In this document: positions 51,541 to 63,867 of the stretch, piece by piece
Position numbering within the stretch: position 1 is the stretch's first letter
How the letters are laid out: every line of letters begins with the position of its first letter
Assembly: GCA_022316685.1 (NCBI GenBank)
Contig: JAKJHU010000075.1
Location: 2,790,501 to 2,854,500 of the forward strand
Length of the DNA stretch: 64,000 bases
Direction: 5' to 3'
Origin: Progne subis subis
Taxonomy: Eukaryota; Chordata; Aves; Passeriformes; Hirundinidae
The notes under the pieces: generated by a model
What the model was told of the DNA's origin: nothing
Databases searched by the model: none
Seen by the model: the letters and a program-made list of their open reading frames with translations, nothing else
Made by a program: the position numbers and the translations under genes

Positions 51541-53868
51541 GGTGTATAATACATAATTTAGAAAAAACCAATAAATTTAGATGTCAAATAGTGAAACCCT
51601 AAGCAAACAAACAAGCCAGCAATAAAAATGGAAACTATAATAAGTAGGATGCATCTCATGCAGGATGATGATTCTCACCTGTATGTAAGAATGAACATAT
51701 ATTGAGTTGCTTTTAATTACATAATAAATTATTCTTTCTCCCACCATTCCTTTTTTTTTTTTTTTTTTTAAATGCAAAATAACAGGATATCTAACAAAGA
51801 TTTTAAACAAGAATGGAAAAATACAAATAGAAGTGCATTCAGTTTTTTCTTTTACTTCATGGAAGAACTTTAAATTTGTTAAATTGTCACAAACTTACAT
51901 GACATCCTTCTGTAATTAACTTGGATTTTAAATGCAAAGGTCTAGTTACAATCATTAATTAAAAATGACAACAATAAAACTGGAGGAGAATGACACCTCT
52001 CTAGGACAATTTTCATCCCATGAAGTGTTCTGGGAATGTAGGAAAATGTATTCTGTCCTTGCTGCAGAAACTCACCTGCATCAAAAGATTTGCTTACAGT
52101 GGAACTGGCTGTGAGAGGTGGAATAGGTCCACTATGGCTTTATTTTGAACACAGCAAATTCTGTGCTGAAGAAAAGTCTGTGGTGGAGCATTCTTTTGAA
52201 GTCATGCCGACTGTCATAGAAATTTATTCAAGATTGTTTCATGAACTACAAACTACCTGGCTAGGTACATGGATAACCTGAAAGAGCCTGGTGTTCTCTG
52301 CCGTACCAGAGGAAAGCATAGGCAATCCTAAGAATCTCCTCTGGTATACAATAAATTAAACTGAGTAACATTCAATAGCTCAGCTGAAGGAGAGATCTAG
52401 GATGCACAGAAAGGTTGAAAGATAACAGGGAAAAAAAAGCTGTGAATTTGCATTTTTAATCCAGTCTGCCCAGCTGAGAGCTTCTCACAACTCTAAGCAC
52501 CCCTTCAGAAGTTTCTGGCTGAAGCTTTGTGAAAAAGGGCTTCTTACATGGATATACTTGTCTAAAACTAGAGTTTCCTTAACAGGTGCACAGCATGTTT
52601 CTGCCTCTCCAGTTCATCAGCATTATTAATTTTGTCCTTCAAATATTTTAGTAGACACTTCTTTTAATTTTTCAAAATTTATGCAGATTTTTGGCATAAC
52701 CTGAAACCATAAGCACTTTGTCTCCTTTGAAATAGGTATTTAATAATAACTTCCACCTTTTTAAGACAGCTGGCAATGACAGTGGCTTAGATTCTTTGTC
52801 AGAGTCAGTGTTACATCTCCAGTAATGTTAAGCATTTTTATGTAAGGCTTTTACTCTGGGATTGGGGAATTTTTGAAATTGTTTTGAATGAGAGGGCCCT
52901 GCAGCTGATTTTCTAGGTTTGTTTGTTTGGTTGGTCTGGGGTTTTTTGTTTTGTTTTTGTTGGTTTTTTTTAAAAGGAAAAAAAAAAAAAAAGTTTGCTT
53001 CCAGTAATAGCATATCAGACACCTTGAAGTATATAATTTCCCAGAAATGCTATGTATGTTATTTCAGTTAGATGTGGATGGAATTTGAACTTATATGAAA
53101 GATTATGGTAACTGAACTGTGTGACTGACAAGATATTGTAAAGGAGCAATGCAGCAAGAACAGATTACCAATAATAGTTTATGAACTATGGAATTCCAAC
53201 TGAGATGTTGAAAGATAATGATTCTGATGTGACTTCTTTCTACTCTCTTCTCTCTCTGTTTGAATATGCTATATAAAACCTAATCAAAGTAAAATGGGTT
53301 ACAATGAAGGTCCATGTAAATAGGGAAGAATTTGATAATGATAATGAACTATCATGTATTTTAAAAAATTAATATTAGTTCCAAAGGGTGAAGACCATGT
53401 ATTTAGAGACTTAATTGGTACTTATAGTGCTGAGGACAATTCAAGGTGCGAAAGTAACAGTGTCGGAGGTTAAAATCAAGTAAATGCCTCAAAATTACCT
53501 AGAACATTCCACCCTTTTCTATATTTACAAATGACTGTGTTCTAAGAGGAGATGGTCTCTTTGTCAGGATGCGATTTCTGCCAGGAGACAGAGGGTATCA
53601 GCCTAATGTTAACTTGAAATCCAGCTTACATGCTCTGGTGAAATACTACAGTTCTGCTCAATATAACAGTTCTCAAATGCTTGATTAATCTTGCATTGCA
53701 TCTTTAAAGGAAGGAAAGGATATCTGAGAGAGGATGTTGTTATTCAACATTTTCTACTAGGGCAACTCCAAAAGTAATGAATTCAAGTTTATTAGCATAT
53801 ATTGATTATTTTTGTCCATGCCTTCTGTGTGTTCTATATTAGTATATATTTTTATAAAGGCACACTGA
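51541..53868. other. AT-rich unique DNA, no gene seen
   Basis: A T19 run lies at 51751-51769. A T/G-rich tract at 52917-52972 is followed by an A-run at 52977-52992. Frames are up to 77 codons with no recognised domain. Confidence 0.55.
53863..53868. repeat. Left target-site duplication cactga
   Basis: Exact match to 54573-54578 on the other side of the solo LTR. Because the LTR ends in ca, the visible match extends to 8 bases (cacactga). Confidence 0.85.
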
Positions 53869-54572
53869 TGTAGTGGTGCAAGAGTTGTTTTATTAAGTTA
53901 TTAAGTTATTTTTGTAAGATTTATAAGTTATTTTTGTAATGGTTTAGTCCACTGTACACCCCTGCTTTCTGTAATGGCTTCCCCCTTATGAGTTAGTTAT
54001 ATAACCAGACATTTTGTGTCAATCATTCCTCCCCTGCACCTGTCCCTGTCAATCCCCCCCTCTCCTCGTGGTCACCCTGTCTGTCACTCCGGAACCCTTC
54101 CCTGGATTCTGGAAAGATCCAGGAGAGGTGTCGAGTGATAAGCTGGTGCCCAGGGAATCCCCTCCTCCCCTCTTGTGATTTGTTCATTGTTCAGAAGTTG
54201 ACACCCCCTGTTACACCTCCTGTGTTCCCTGGTTGGCTGACCCGTTGTCACCATCCCCTGGATCCTCCCCTGGTTATAAATGGCCGCAAGGCTTTGGTCT
54301 CTGCTCTCTCTGGGCAGCAGTGGTCTGAGGTGGAGCTCTGTGCCGGACTCCCCTTAACAAACTACCTTCTACCCTGCCTAAAGAGAGATGACTCTTTTTC
54401 CATCGCCGCAGTCGTAACGCCATCAGATCCACTCGCCTTTGTGGGGAACCAAAGAGCCCACCGGGAGGAGGTTACTCGCCCTGCCTGTAACCCCGACCGA
54501 TCCACGCTGTCGCAGTGCAGAACTGAGCTAGTCTGTGGTCAATGCCTGCTAGGCATAAAGGACACTGTGACA
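53869..54572 (+). mobile_element. Solo LTR of an ERVK-type (class II) endogenous retrovirus, 704 bp
   Basis: The element begins tgtagtggtgcaag and ends cactgtgaca, so it has canonical tg...ca ends. It is bounded by an exact 6-bp direct repeat, cactga, at 53863-53868 and 54573-54578. Six-base target duplications are typical of class II (ERVK-like) elements. A TATA element (TATAAA, 54275-54280) sits after a GC-rich U3, and U5-like sequence follows. No canonical AATAAA was seen. The orientation is taken from the TATA. A 147-codon frame (54135-54578) crosses the LTR, but its stop codon lies in the target duplication, so it is accidental. Confidence 0.88.
54275..54280 (+). promoter_or_regulatory. 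TATA box of the 54-kb solo LTR
   Basis: ggtTATAAAtggccgc follows a GC-rich region and sits about 300 bp before the LTR end, a normal place for a U3/R border. Transcription would start about 25-30 bp downstream, near the gctttggtctctgctctctc segment. Confidence 0.6.
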
Positions 54573-54578
54573 CACTGA
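54573..54578. repeat. Right target-site duplication cactga
   Basis: Exact copy of 53863-53868, directly after the terminal ca of the LTR. Confidence 0.85.
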
Positions 54579-57500
54579 TATCTAAAGTTGTAGTGTTTTC
54601 TCTTTGTCTGAGAATGAAATTTGGATTTTTTTTTATTAATTTAAGTGTTCACTATCCTTTTTTTCTCAGACTGAAGATCTGAACCTGCACTCTGATATAA
54701 ATGGCCTCCCCTGAAACAAAAGCCCAACAGGAGAGAAGGAATACAATATTTTATTTGTAATTATTCCAGCTTCTAGGGAGAAAACTGTACATCTGTGATG
54801 GACTATTATATTTGGTAATTGTTAAATGGTAGTAACTGCAGCTCTGATACTACTCACTCGTATGTGGTGTAAGAGTGAAGCTTTCAATTAGCTTGCTTTT
54901 TTGTCCCTCAGGAGTTTTGTTGCTTTGCAAGGACTCCAGTCAGACTAGAATTCAGCTTTAAGTTAGATATCTGCTCTTTAAAAAGCATATTTGACTGACT
55001 TTTCTGTCATCAAGCCTGACTGGTGAAAATCCTCCTGGGGTAAGGAAGAGAAGGTAAGGCATATATAACCATTTGTAATTATAACTTGTATTAAGCTCTC
55101 TCTGTGTTAAACCTACAGGAGGAATATAGTGTAGGTGGTTTATGTAGCAGATAACTTAATCACACATCTTGTGTGAAAGCAATGAGAGAACTGCCATTTA
55201 GGAGCTCGTATCATAGAGCTAACTGTCTAGTGCTGTGTTACAGGCATTTGTAATGTTTCCTGGCTTCATGCTGGCTTCACTGATTTTTTGTCTAGAAAAA
55301 CACTTGACAAAGTTTCACAAATAATAACCAAATGTTGGGCCTACTCCTTCTATAAATTCCATTAATTTGAGAAACTTTGTCCACCTTTCCCCAGAGAAGT
55401 TACCAGCTGATTTTAATGATATTTCTTCAGTGGACAGACATTTCCTTTTTATCCTTCTAACTAATTATGAAGTTATCCTTAATGATCACACTGTGATATA
55501 TCATATTATATTCAAAAATTTTCACTAATCTACTACTACATAAAGAAACCCACTTCCAATTCTGGACTATTTCATTCTGCCATGTACTTATTCTTCTCCT
55601 CCTATCTTAGAGAGGAATACACTTTGCTTCTTCAAATGCTAAGAATGGGAAAGGTTATTGTTAAAGTGAAAAATAAAAGAAATTATAATTAGAGACATCA
55701 CTTGGGATACAAATCCCTTATAGTAGTCAGAGAGATGGATGTGTGACAGACCCTGCTGTTCAATGTGCAGGCTTTTTTGTTTGTTTCTTTACCTTTTAAT
55801 ATTAAGCAATTTTACATCTTAATATTTTTTTGGAAAGCAGAGTCCAAAATGTACTTTTGAATACTTTTGAATAATACTAGTGACTTTATTAGAATAATAA
55901 TAATAAAAAAAATCCTAGTTATGGATGTATTTAATGAATAATTACATTGAGATAATGGAGAATAAACTCAAATACATGGGATAAAATAATTCACATTTGT
56001 CTGAGGGAGCACATAACTTAGTTGTACTGTTGTGCCAACCATGGCCTTCAGCTGAACTTCTCTGATTATTTGAAGACAGGAAGGAACAGAAAATTCCAAG
56101 CTGAGGATCAAATAATGTGACTAAAAGAGGAAGGGTAGAAAACTGAGAGTGAAATGAAATTAAAGGATAGTAATTCTAATTAAAAACTTGATATTTGGCT
56201 GGATATTCACATATTGTGCAAGTCTATCATTCTGGTTTTAAACCAGGTATTCCATGTTTCATACTGAAATTGCATTCACAGTATTCACAGTGCTTATATG
56301 TTAGAGGCTGCAGGCCTTTTATAGATTACTTGGCTCTGAAGTGATAACTCAGATAATCAATAGGTGCCTGTGACAGGCACACAGGGCAGGTCAAGGTGCA
56401 AAAGTCAGGATGCTCAAAGATCAAGACACCCAGAAATGTTTTTCAAGATTAGATAAAAGTAATTTTAAAGGCAAAATTTATCTTTTTAAAATCATCCTCA
56501 AACTTACATTCAGCACCACTGAACTTTTTTTCCTGCAGCCCATCTTGCATCACACTGATAAAATCACCAGAGACTGCATCATGTGCATGTTACCACAATA
56601 TGTCTCATCTGATTCTGGTTAAGTGAAGCATCAAACGAAGCCAAGCAACAGAACACCCCTCTCGACTTGACCCATACTCCAGAACCATACCTGCAAACAT
56701 AGACTCAGTTTTTAGATTTGTGCTGAACTGCTGAGTCTGGAATAACTTAAGCTCTTACATTTTCAAGATGAATATTAAAATTATGGTCTGTGTAGGAGTG
56801 ATCCTTCTTGTTTCCTTGATCATCTGAACAAACCAAGCAAAGAACATCCACATAAAATCACTGAGCACTCAGAATTAATATTTCACATGTTAACTTTTTA
56901 ATAAATTCTGGCTTTTGATATACTTGACTAATTCTTACTGAAAACAAAAGCACTCAAGCTGTTTATAACAGGAGCTACCAGCACTCATTGTATCACAAAA
57001 TGAAGTCATCTTTAGGCAGGCAAAAGCTTTACTCCAGTGAAAGTTTCTTATCATTGTTGATACACAATCACAGAGCTGACAATGGGCCAGGAACAAATAT
57101 TTCCCTTAACTAATCAAGCAAAAGCTTGAATGTACATCATAGCTTACAAGCTTCTTTGTTCTATTAATGGTAGAGGGTATAATTGTGTTACATGAAACAC
57201 AGCATAGCTTTCTGGTAAGAATTCACTTGAATGTAAGTATTGCAGATACGACACTATTTAAATATCTTTACTACATACTACATTATTTAAGTATCTTCAC
57301 TAATGAGCTAATATTCCTCAAGCTATTTAAGCATGTGGAGGTCATTACTTACAGTTGAGTTTATGGACAGGTTTCTGTTTTCCATCCATAGCTGCTGTAA
57401 AGTGAGAAGGGCTGTGAAGGAACCTCTGAAGTGTCTGAAGACTTCACATGTAACAGCCAGAAAGTTTTCTCTCCTCTCTGCTTAGTACTCCCAGGAGGCA

Positions 57501-59900
57501 ATAAAAGTAGAATGGGTTATAAAATAGGATGTATGGACAAACTTGCTGTTGCAGAAAGTGTATCGGATATGAAAGGATCATCAGCTAGGTTCTCAGTCAC
57601 CCTGTGATACTGACTTTGAGAGTTTCCATGGGCTCTGCTTGAAGAGTTGACATTTATCCAGACAAGAAATCTGTCAGTTTGTCCTTATCTTTGAAGCTGC
57701 CCTCTTGATCTGATCTCCTGCCTGACAGCCAAGTCTTCAAACATGCAACTACGTCAGTTCACATCTCAACATGTAGGTAAATAAAATTACTACTACACGT
57801 AGGGCTGGTGTGACTAGTTTAGTTCCCTAAGACAAGTTCAAAAAAGAGGCCAAATCTTATGGTGCCATATTACAGGTTTTCAGCCTTAGTTAGTCTAGTA
57901 ATAGTGCTGTGACCTTCCAGGCACTGTGATAATTAAAAAACACTGCACTGCTACTATCTGTATTTTTCTGTGGAGTTTCAGAGCTGATGTGCAATTAAAT
58001 ATAAAGTTGCAAAAGTTTGTGGGTTTTTTCTCTTGGAAGGAAACAATATTTCATATTATGGCTGTATCTTGTGACTCAATGGGAACACTGCATCAAAAAA
58101 TTTGGTTGAAGTTTAATTTCTGGCCATCTAATATTCCACAAATGCATAACTTCTGTCCAAAATCAGCATATCCTACAGGTTAGCAAAAAAAAATTGTAAC
58201 AATAGGTTGATCCTGGCCTGATCAAAAATCTGTCTTTAAATATATCAGACTGTATTGCAATTTCAAATTGCCAGCAGATCTTATTGCTTAAAGTTAAGCC
58301 AACTTGGAGAGGAATCCAGATAATTTTCTACCTTTTTTCAGCTCCTTTATCATATCCCTAAAGCATACTGCAACGAAAGTGAAAGAAACCCACCCACAAA
58401 ATAAAGCCATGTAGACTTAACTGTTTAGGTTTTTTAATCTGTATTTGAGCAAAGCAGAAGAATTGAGGAAGTATTTATTTTGCTTCCCTTGTTTTCTGTT
58501 TTAGCTTTCTTGAAAGTATATTATTATTTTATGATTTTATAGCAATTAAGACATTATTTTTTTAGGCCCACAATTTTTTAACTTCAAAACTTCCACTTTA
58601 ATTCCATTGGAATTTATAGATTAAACACATGCTTAAAGTGAGTGTGTAATTAGATGTTTTGCTGAATTGGATTTTTAATTGCTAATTTATTTTTAGTAAA
58701 GTTTTATTGACATCCCTGTTTATATAAAGGAGCTATTTAGGTTTTCAATACAAGGTTTCATTTGCAAAATTTCTGAAGAATTACCTACATTAAAGCAATG
58801 AGGTAGAATTAATTATCAAGAACTTAGAGGCAAAATTAAACAGGGAGCAATAAAACTGAAAGCCCATGTATTTCTTTTGGAGGTTTTCCATTCTAATAAC
58901 AGGGAAGTGGACAAACACATTATTTCATCTATGAAGTACTTTGATATCTGCTTTCCCTCACATACAGTGAAGCCACTTTATGGCTGGTAAAAGCAAAAAG
59001 GTTTGAGTTGGGGTTTTTGATGGTGGCAGTTTTGGGTTTTTTTCCTCAAACAAAGTCTGCTTTGTCACAACAAAAATGACATTGTAAGAATAAAATAGGC
59101 ATAATCAAAAAAGTGAAAATTGAGACATTACCTTTATGGAAAAGCCACAGTATATAGGTGTCCTTTCTAAAAGAGAAGGAAAATGACCAGCAAACGTGTC
59201 AAGCCAAATGAGAGACTTCAAAGCTTTCACCAGGATTTTTGTTTTGTTATCAATATGAGACAACAAATAACAAAGCATATTGCAGGAGAGAAATGCTAAA
59301 CATTTGACAAACAGAATTATTTGAAACTATAATCTGGTTTATTGACAATATAAAACAGACTTGGCATAAGAAAAATGCATAATTGGTCAAAACACAGAAG
59401 CCAGCTAGCTTTATATTGACATGATTCCTATCAAAATTCAGCAAGGGCACATAGCATTTACCAGTGATCTTACTCATTACTGGATATCTTCGTGGCAGCT
59501 ATGCGGTTTTGAGTATGTTTAAACAAAAAGATAAAACTGCTGATGAGAAAAATTTATGTACTCATCCTCTTCTAGGACACTTTTTTTCACTCAACAAGCC
59601 TTCATTTAAGTCTTTGTTTTTGGTTTCAGTATTATTTTTAGGACTAGACTTCCCTCTGCTGATACTGGGGAGAGGCTGCTGTTCCTCCCTCAGAGCTGCC
59701 TAAGAGGTGGGACTGGGCTGGAGGCTGTGGGTCCAGGCGGACAGGAGAGCCAGGCACAGAGCAGAGAGCTGGCAGAGCCCACAGGGATTGGCTTCATGGC
59801 CCTTCAGGAAGCACTGCCCTCAGCAGTGAGGATGTCTGTAGTTCTGCATAAAATGAGGAGTGAATCCTTGATATATTTCTGTGATTTATAAGTTTTATAC
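54579..59900. other. AT-rich unique DNA, no gene seen
   Basis: Frames are up to 85 codons (57926-58183) with no recognised domain. Positions 59640-59830 are GC-richer but unrecognised. No repeat family is recognised. Confidence 0.55.
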
Positions 59901-59907
59901 TTTTTTT

Positions 59908-59940
<33 letters not shown>
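59901..59940. repeat. (TTG)n microsatellite
   Basis: A T run is followed by about ten TTG units. The threonine-rich minus frame over it is an artefact. Confidence 0.95.
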
Positions 59941-61380
59941 CAATTGTTCTGTCTACAAGCAGCATATTTCTTGTTCTCAAGCCAGACATTGTGTTTTAAT
60001 GAAATCAGGTTTTCATTGCAATGAGGTAATGGCCTCTTTTCTTATTTAATCTTGTATGTAAAAGCCCACTGGAATGAATACAAGAATCTGTAGTAAGCAG
60101 ACTAGGTACATTGAAGGTCATTCAGGTTTTGTATATTCATCACATGTACTTCTGTCTGACATTTTACCTGGGTTTTTATTTGAAAAGGTGCTGAAAAATA
60201 GAAGACAGGCAAAGCCTCTGGAGCAGCCACATCCATCAGCTTAGTGTTGTGCTAATGTCATCTTGTGGCTTCCTTTTTGCTGTAAGAGCAGAAAAGATCT
60301 TACCTTTACCTGTAATATATGGATATCTTCCATGAAGTTGACAGCAAAACACCCCTTCCTTCTTAGTACCTCCTCCAGGCTTCTCAAAAAAATATCCCCA
60401 GTCTGGCATTTTTCTTTGCACTAGGTCTGCAAAACAAGAATAGAGTTTTTAAGCAACTAAAAAGCCCCTCAAACTGCACTTTCCATATTAGTTTTGTACC
60501 AATGTAAATGCTTGCATAGGTGTAATGGAAGACCACAGGAAATACAAGAGCTATAACTAGAAGCAAAGTAAAGAAACATCATTTTGAAATGCCCGAGACA
60601 GAATTGATTTTTTGGTACTGTCAGGTCTGACTACTTTGAAGGAGAATTTCCTATCACAGGGAATTTCACATGAACTTGGTATCTCACTAGGGAAACACAT
60701 CAAACATTTTTATGCACTTAACATCTGTCCAGAAATTACAAATCAATTACTTGTATATAATAACCTGAAGGGCTTATAAAATTGCATGTAGAGTTCAGAG
60801 TGGATTAAATACAATCAAAAGATGACATAAGCCAAAAAAATTAGGATTCCTCAGAAAAAAAACCAAAAACAACCAGTAGATGGCTTCTGAAACTTTTTGG
60901 GAGCAGAAATTAATTTAAAAACCAGGTATAATTCTGTGTCAAACCAAAAAATTAACAACATTATCTACTGCCAAAAGGAAATCTGAGGATTATTAGTATT
61001 TTTCTGAAGTATATAGTCTGAAAGACGTCATCCAAATAATTAGCTGATTGTGTTAAAAAAATTCAAGAGTGGGATCCTCTTTGGATTACTTTGGCAATTA
61101 CTTTGGTATTTAGAAAAAAATGGTCCAGTTCTGTTTCCTGTGAGAACCAAGGCAGCCACCCAGATCTGGCAAGTTTAATACAAGCTCTGCAAAACCTAAA
61201 GCAGCAGCTGGGGAGCGTGCAGGGTAGCACAGAGCCTGCTATATATAGGCTGTGACTGGCCTCTGCAGGGGCAGCTGAGCAGGTCTCTGAGTGTGTTGGT
61301 TGCATGGGTCAGGCGTGTTCTATCTCTCTGGGGAGCTTGGAAGTGAGCGTCTCTGCCTGTTATAGATCTCATATCTGATC
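59941..61380. other. Unique DNA, no gene seen
   Basis: Mostly AT-rich. The 61140-61380 part is GC-richer and contains a TATA-like palindrome at 61233-61251. No gene or repeat family is recognised. Confidence 0.5.
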
Positions 61381-61423
61381 ACAGAAGCATGGAATGATGG
61401 AATACATTGGGTTGGAAGGGTCC
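61381..61423 (-). mobile_element. CR1 LINE, 3' terminal part (left piece of a split copy)
   Basis: Reverse complement of the CR1 3' end: agaagcatggaatgatggaa (61382-61401) followed by ttgggttggaagggtcc (61407-61423). It stops abruptly where the LTR starts and continues at 62863. Confidence 0.8.
61419..61423. repeat. Left target-site duplication ggtcc
   Basis: Repeated exactly at 62863-62867. It is part of the CR1 sequence into which the LTR inserted. Confidence 0.7.
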
Positions 61424-61829
61424 TATCATAGGTTCACACAATTTTGTTTTCTAGTTATAGGAAAATGTGAGATATTTTTTCCCTGCCCTAACCAGGGAGT
61501 GGTTTGGGGAGGAGAACAAGGACCTATCAAAAAGCTATCCAGGATATTGGCAGCTAAGTTGACCAATGGGAAATGTCAATGCAACTTTGGAGGGGACATT
61601 TAAAACTAACTGCGGGAGATCAGTCTCTCTCTCTTCGGTGATCTGCTATGAGGTAGCATTGTGGTCGGGCTGGGCCCGGGTCGCGCTCTGCTGCCCCTCT
61701 GGGTGGCCGGGCTGGGCCCAGCCGGGCTTTCAGCAGCTGCTGCCTGCATGGAGAGCGGGGGGAGCCCAGGTGGGGCCCCCCATTGCTGGCTGGGCCGGGC
61801 CCGGCCAGGCCTCTGAGAGCTGCTGCTCG

Positions 61830-61837
61830 CATAAAAG
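61830..61837 (+). promoter_or_regulatory. TATA-like element of the 61.4-kb LTR
   Basis: cataaaag directly follows the GC-rich U3 repeat; position relative to AATAAA (about 890 bp later) implies a very long R or a second downstream start, so this assignment is tentative. Confidence 0.35.
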
Positions 61838-62717
61838 CAGCCCGGGTGAAGCCTTTTTACAGCTTTGTGGTAGCTCCGAGCTGGACCACCTTGGATAAGA
61901 CTGAGGGGTGGAAAAAAGGACATTTACCAGCTTCTTCCATCAGCACAACTTTACTTTTTCTTCAGCTCCTGCAGCCTCAGTGCTTCCATGTGGCCTTTTC
62001 AGGCCCTGGGCAGATGTAACCCTTTCTTAGGAACATAGAACTTTTAAAGCACAGCTCTTCCTTGAGAGAAAGAAGAAAGAAAAAACGGAGGGTACACGGA
62101 ACAGACACCGCATGAAGTCAGTTAGATGAGAAGTGAAAGTACTAATAATATTGGAATAGGATTGAAGAAGTGGACATTTTAAACTAGACTTTAATAAGGT
62201 AAATTATGAAGAAATTAACTGTTCTTTGCAGTATCTTAGTATTATTTGGGTAGAATGCTATTCTAATCAAAATTAAGGACTGATGTAATTGAGATTTATT
62301 TGGGAACTTTGAAGCCCCCACTCTTGGGTTAAAAAAGAGATCTCAGCCTTTGGGGCAAAGATGATTTTAGACTAGAAGAAGTATTTGTAAATAGTACCCC
62401 AGATACTGAGAAGCTTTGCTGATAGAACATCGCAGTCTGCGAAAACTCCGGGCAGCAGCAGATGTGTGACATTGGGAGCACTGGAATATTTTGTCTTGTA
62501 GCAAATGACTTCATAAAAAGATCTTAAATGAGTGGTTATGTCTAAATAGTGAAACTGACTGAAAATCCTAAGTTGTGTCTTTCTATGTTGTTCAATAAGA
62601 AAGTTAATAGTTTGTAAGAGGAAAGAAGCGTGTTTTAAAGTATCATTCTGTTTTAGTTTAAGTTTTCTTTTTTTTCTCTTTTTTTTTTCTTTCCTCCTCA
62701 TTCTTTTAATACAAGTT

Positions 62718-62723
62718 AATAAA
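62718..62723 (+). terminator. AATAAA signal of the 61.4-kb LTR
   Basis: Lies upstream of a T-rich stretch and the agcctg landmark, the same arrangement as in the minus-strand LTR at 44 kb. Confidence 0.55.
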
Positions 62724-62862
62724 AATATTTTTGTTCATTTTTTTAAGCTTAAGCCTGCTTTGTTTGTTTTTCTCCTAATCTCTCCCTCCCACAAAAATTA
62801 ATACTAAAACCCCTACATTAATTGATGTTTCCTCCCGGTTTTATTAAATTAAAACCATTACA

Positions 62863-62867
62863 GGTCC
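62863..62867. repeat. Right target-site duplication ggtcc
   Basis: Exact copy of 61419-61423, directly after the terminal ca of the LTR. Confidence 0.7.
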
Positions 62868-63095
62868 TTAAATACTATCTAGTTCCATCTCCTGTGCTAT
62901 GGACAGGGATATCTCCCACTACATTCAGGTTGCTCAAAGCCCCCTCCAACCAGGAATGGTCCTCCACTTCTCTGAGCAACCTGAGCCAGTGCCTCACCAC
63001 ACATATCAAGAAGAATTTCTTCCTAATATTGAATCTAAACCCACTTTCTTTCTGTTTAAACCACTACCCCTTGTCTTATCACCCACCCCTTGATG
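62863..63095 (-). mobile_element. CR1 LINE (right piece of the split copy)
   Basis: It continues the CR1 3' region from 61423: ggtccttaaatactatctag (62863-62882), the ttccatctcctgtgctatgg segment (62883-62902), agcaacctgagccagtgcct (62976-62995), then ttcttcctaatattgaatct (63017-63036). Together with 61381-61423 it forms about 270 bp of CR1 with preserved 3' end. The 92-codon plus frame here is antisense. Confidence 0.88.
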
Positions 63096-63867
63096 TCTAA
63101 ATCTGATATCTACATCTCATCTTGAACAGATTATGTCTGTAGCCTGTACGTTCCTCTATGAGAAAAAAAACCCTTTTGTTCCTATATGCACACAAGCTAT
63201 GTACCTCTGTTGTCAACAGGAAACAACTTCCGTCCTTGGGCAATGTCCTAGTAAGTTGTCTGCTGAAGAGGCTGATAAACCACCACTCTCTCTCTTCCCC
63301 TGGAAATCATCTCCACCTTTTTTTCTCTATTCCCACAGCTGTCTGTAGCTGGATGATTTCCCAGAGGCATTTTGATCTGTTGACAAAAGGTCAACAGCTA
63401 AAAATACAGCTCATCACCTGACTATTTCTTAAAAAAGAGTACTTTTCAGATGATCTCTGCTGTATCTACAAAAACATCACAAGTGAGAGGTCTGAGTTGC
63501 CCCTCCGTGTGAGGGAAGCTGGGGAGTGATGATCACAGGTATTCAGTCAGCTCATGTGTTGACATTGTGTTGATGAAGACATAGTAGATGGAAATTTCAC
63601 AGGGACTCAATACACTGGGAAGAAAGATAACTTCAAAGAAACTTTACTGTGGCTGTGCTATCTAAGAGGATGAGGTTGAACTGATATTCAAACTTAGCTG
63701 AAAAACAATAACCACACCACTTTTCACACTGAAGAGTATTTCTCTGGAGAGGGAAGAAGAACTGGAGAGAGCAGAATCACCAGTCTCAGTCCACATTACA
63801 CTAGGAATGGGCTCTTTTTACATTATGGATTAGAAATCTAGTGATGTGGAGGAATACAAAGGAAAAT
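63096..63867. other. Unique DNA, no gene seen
   Basis: Overlapping plus frames at 63133-63421 (71 and 87 codons) have no recognised domain. No repeat family is recognised. Confidence 0.5.

Larger units (their letters stand above)
61424..62862 (+). mobile_element. Solo LTR (1.44 kb), ERVL-like, inserted in a CR1 copy
   Basis: The insertion is bounded by a 5-bp duplication, ggtcc, and its removal restores a continuous CR1 3' end. It starts tatcataggttcac (first bases ta rather than tg, probably a mutation) and ends aaccattaca. Inside are a very GC-rich U3 (61660-61855) with a duplicated segment, a TATA-like cataaaag (61830-61837), AATAAA (62718-62723), and an agcctg landmark (62752-62757) shared with the 44-kb LTR. 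Five-base duplications fit class III (ERVL-like) elements. No retroviral coding sequence is left. Frames of 110 and 105 codons over the GC-rich part lie on both strands and are not genes. Confidence 0.82.

Noticed and set aside
54135..54578. 147-codon plus-strand frame
   Set aside because: It crosses the 54-kb solo LTR, and its stop codon lies inside the target duplication, so the frame is not a property of the element or of a gene.
61566..61923. Overlapping 105- and 110-codon frames on both strands
   Set aside because: Both strands open because of the high GC content of the LTR U3; no domain and no sign of coding constraint.
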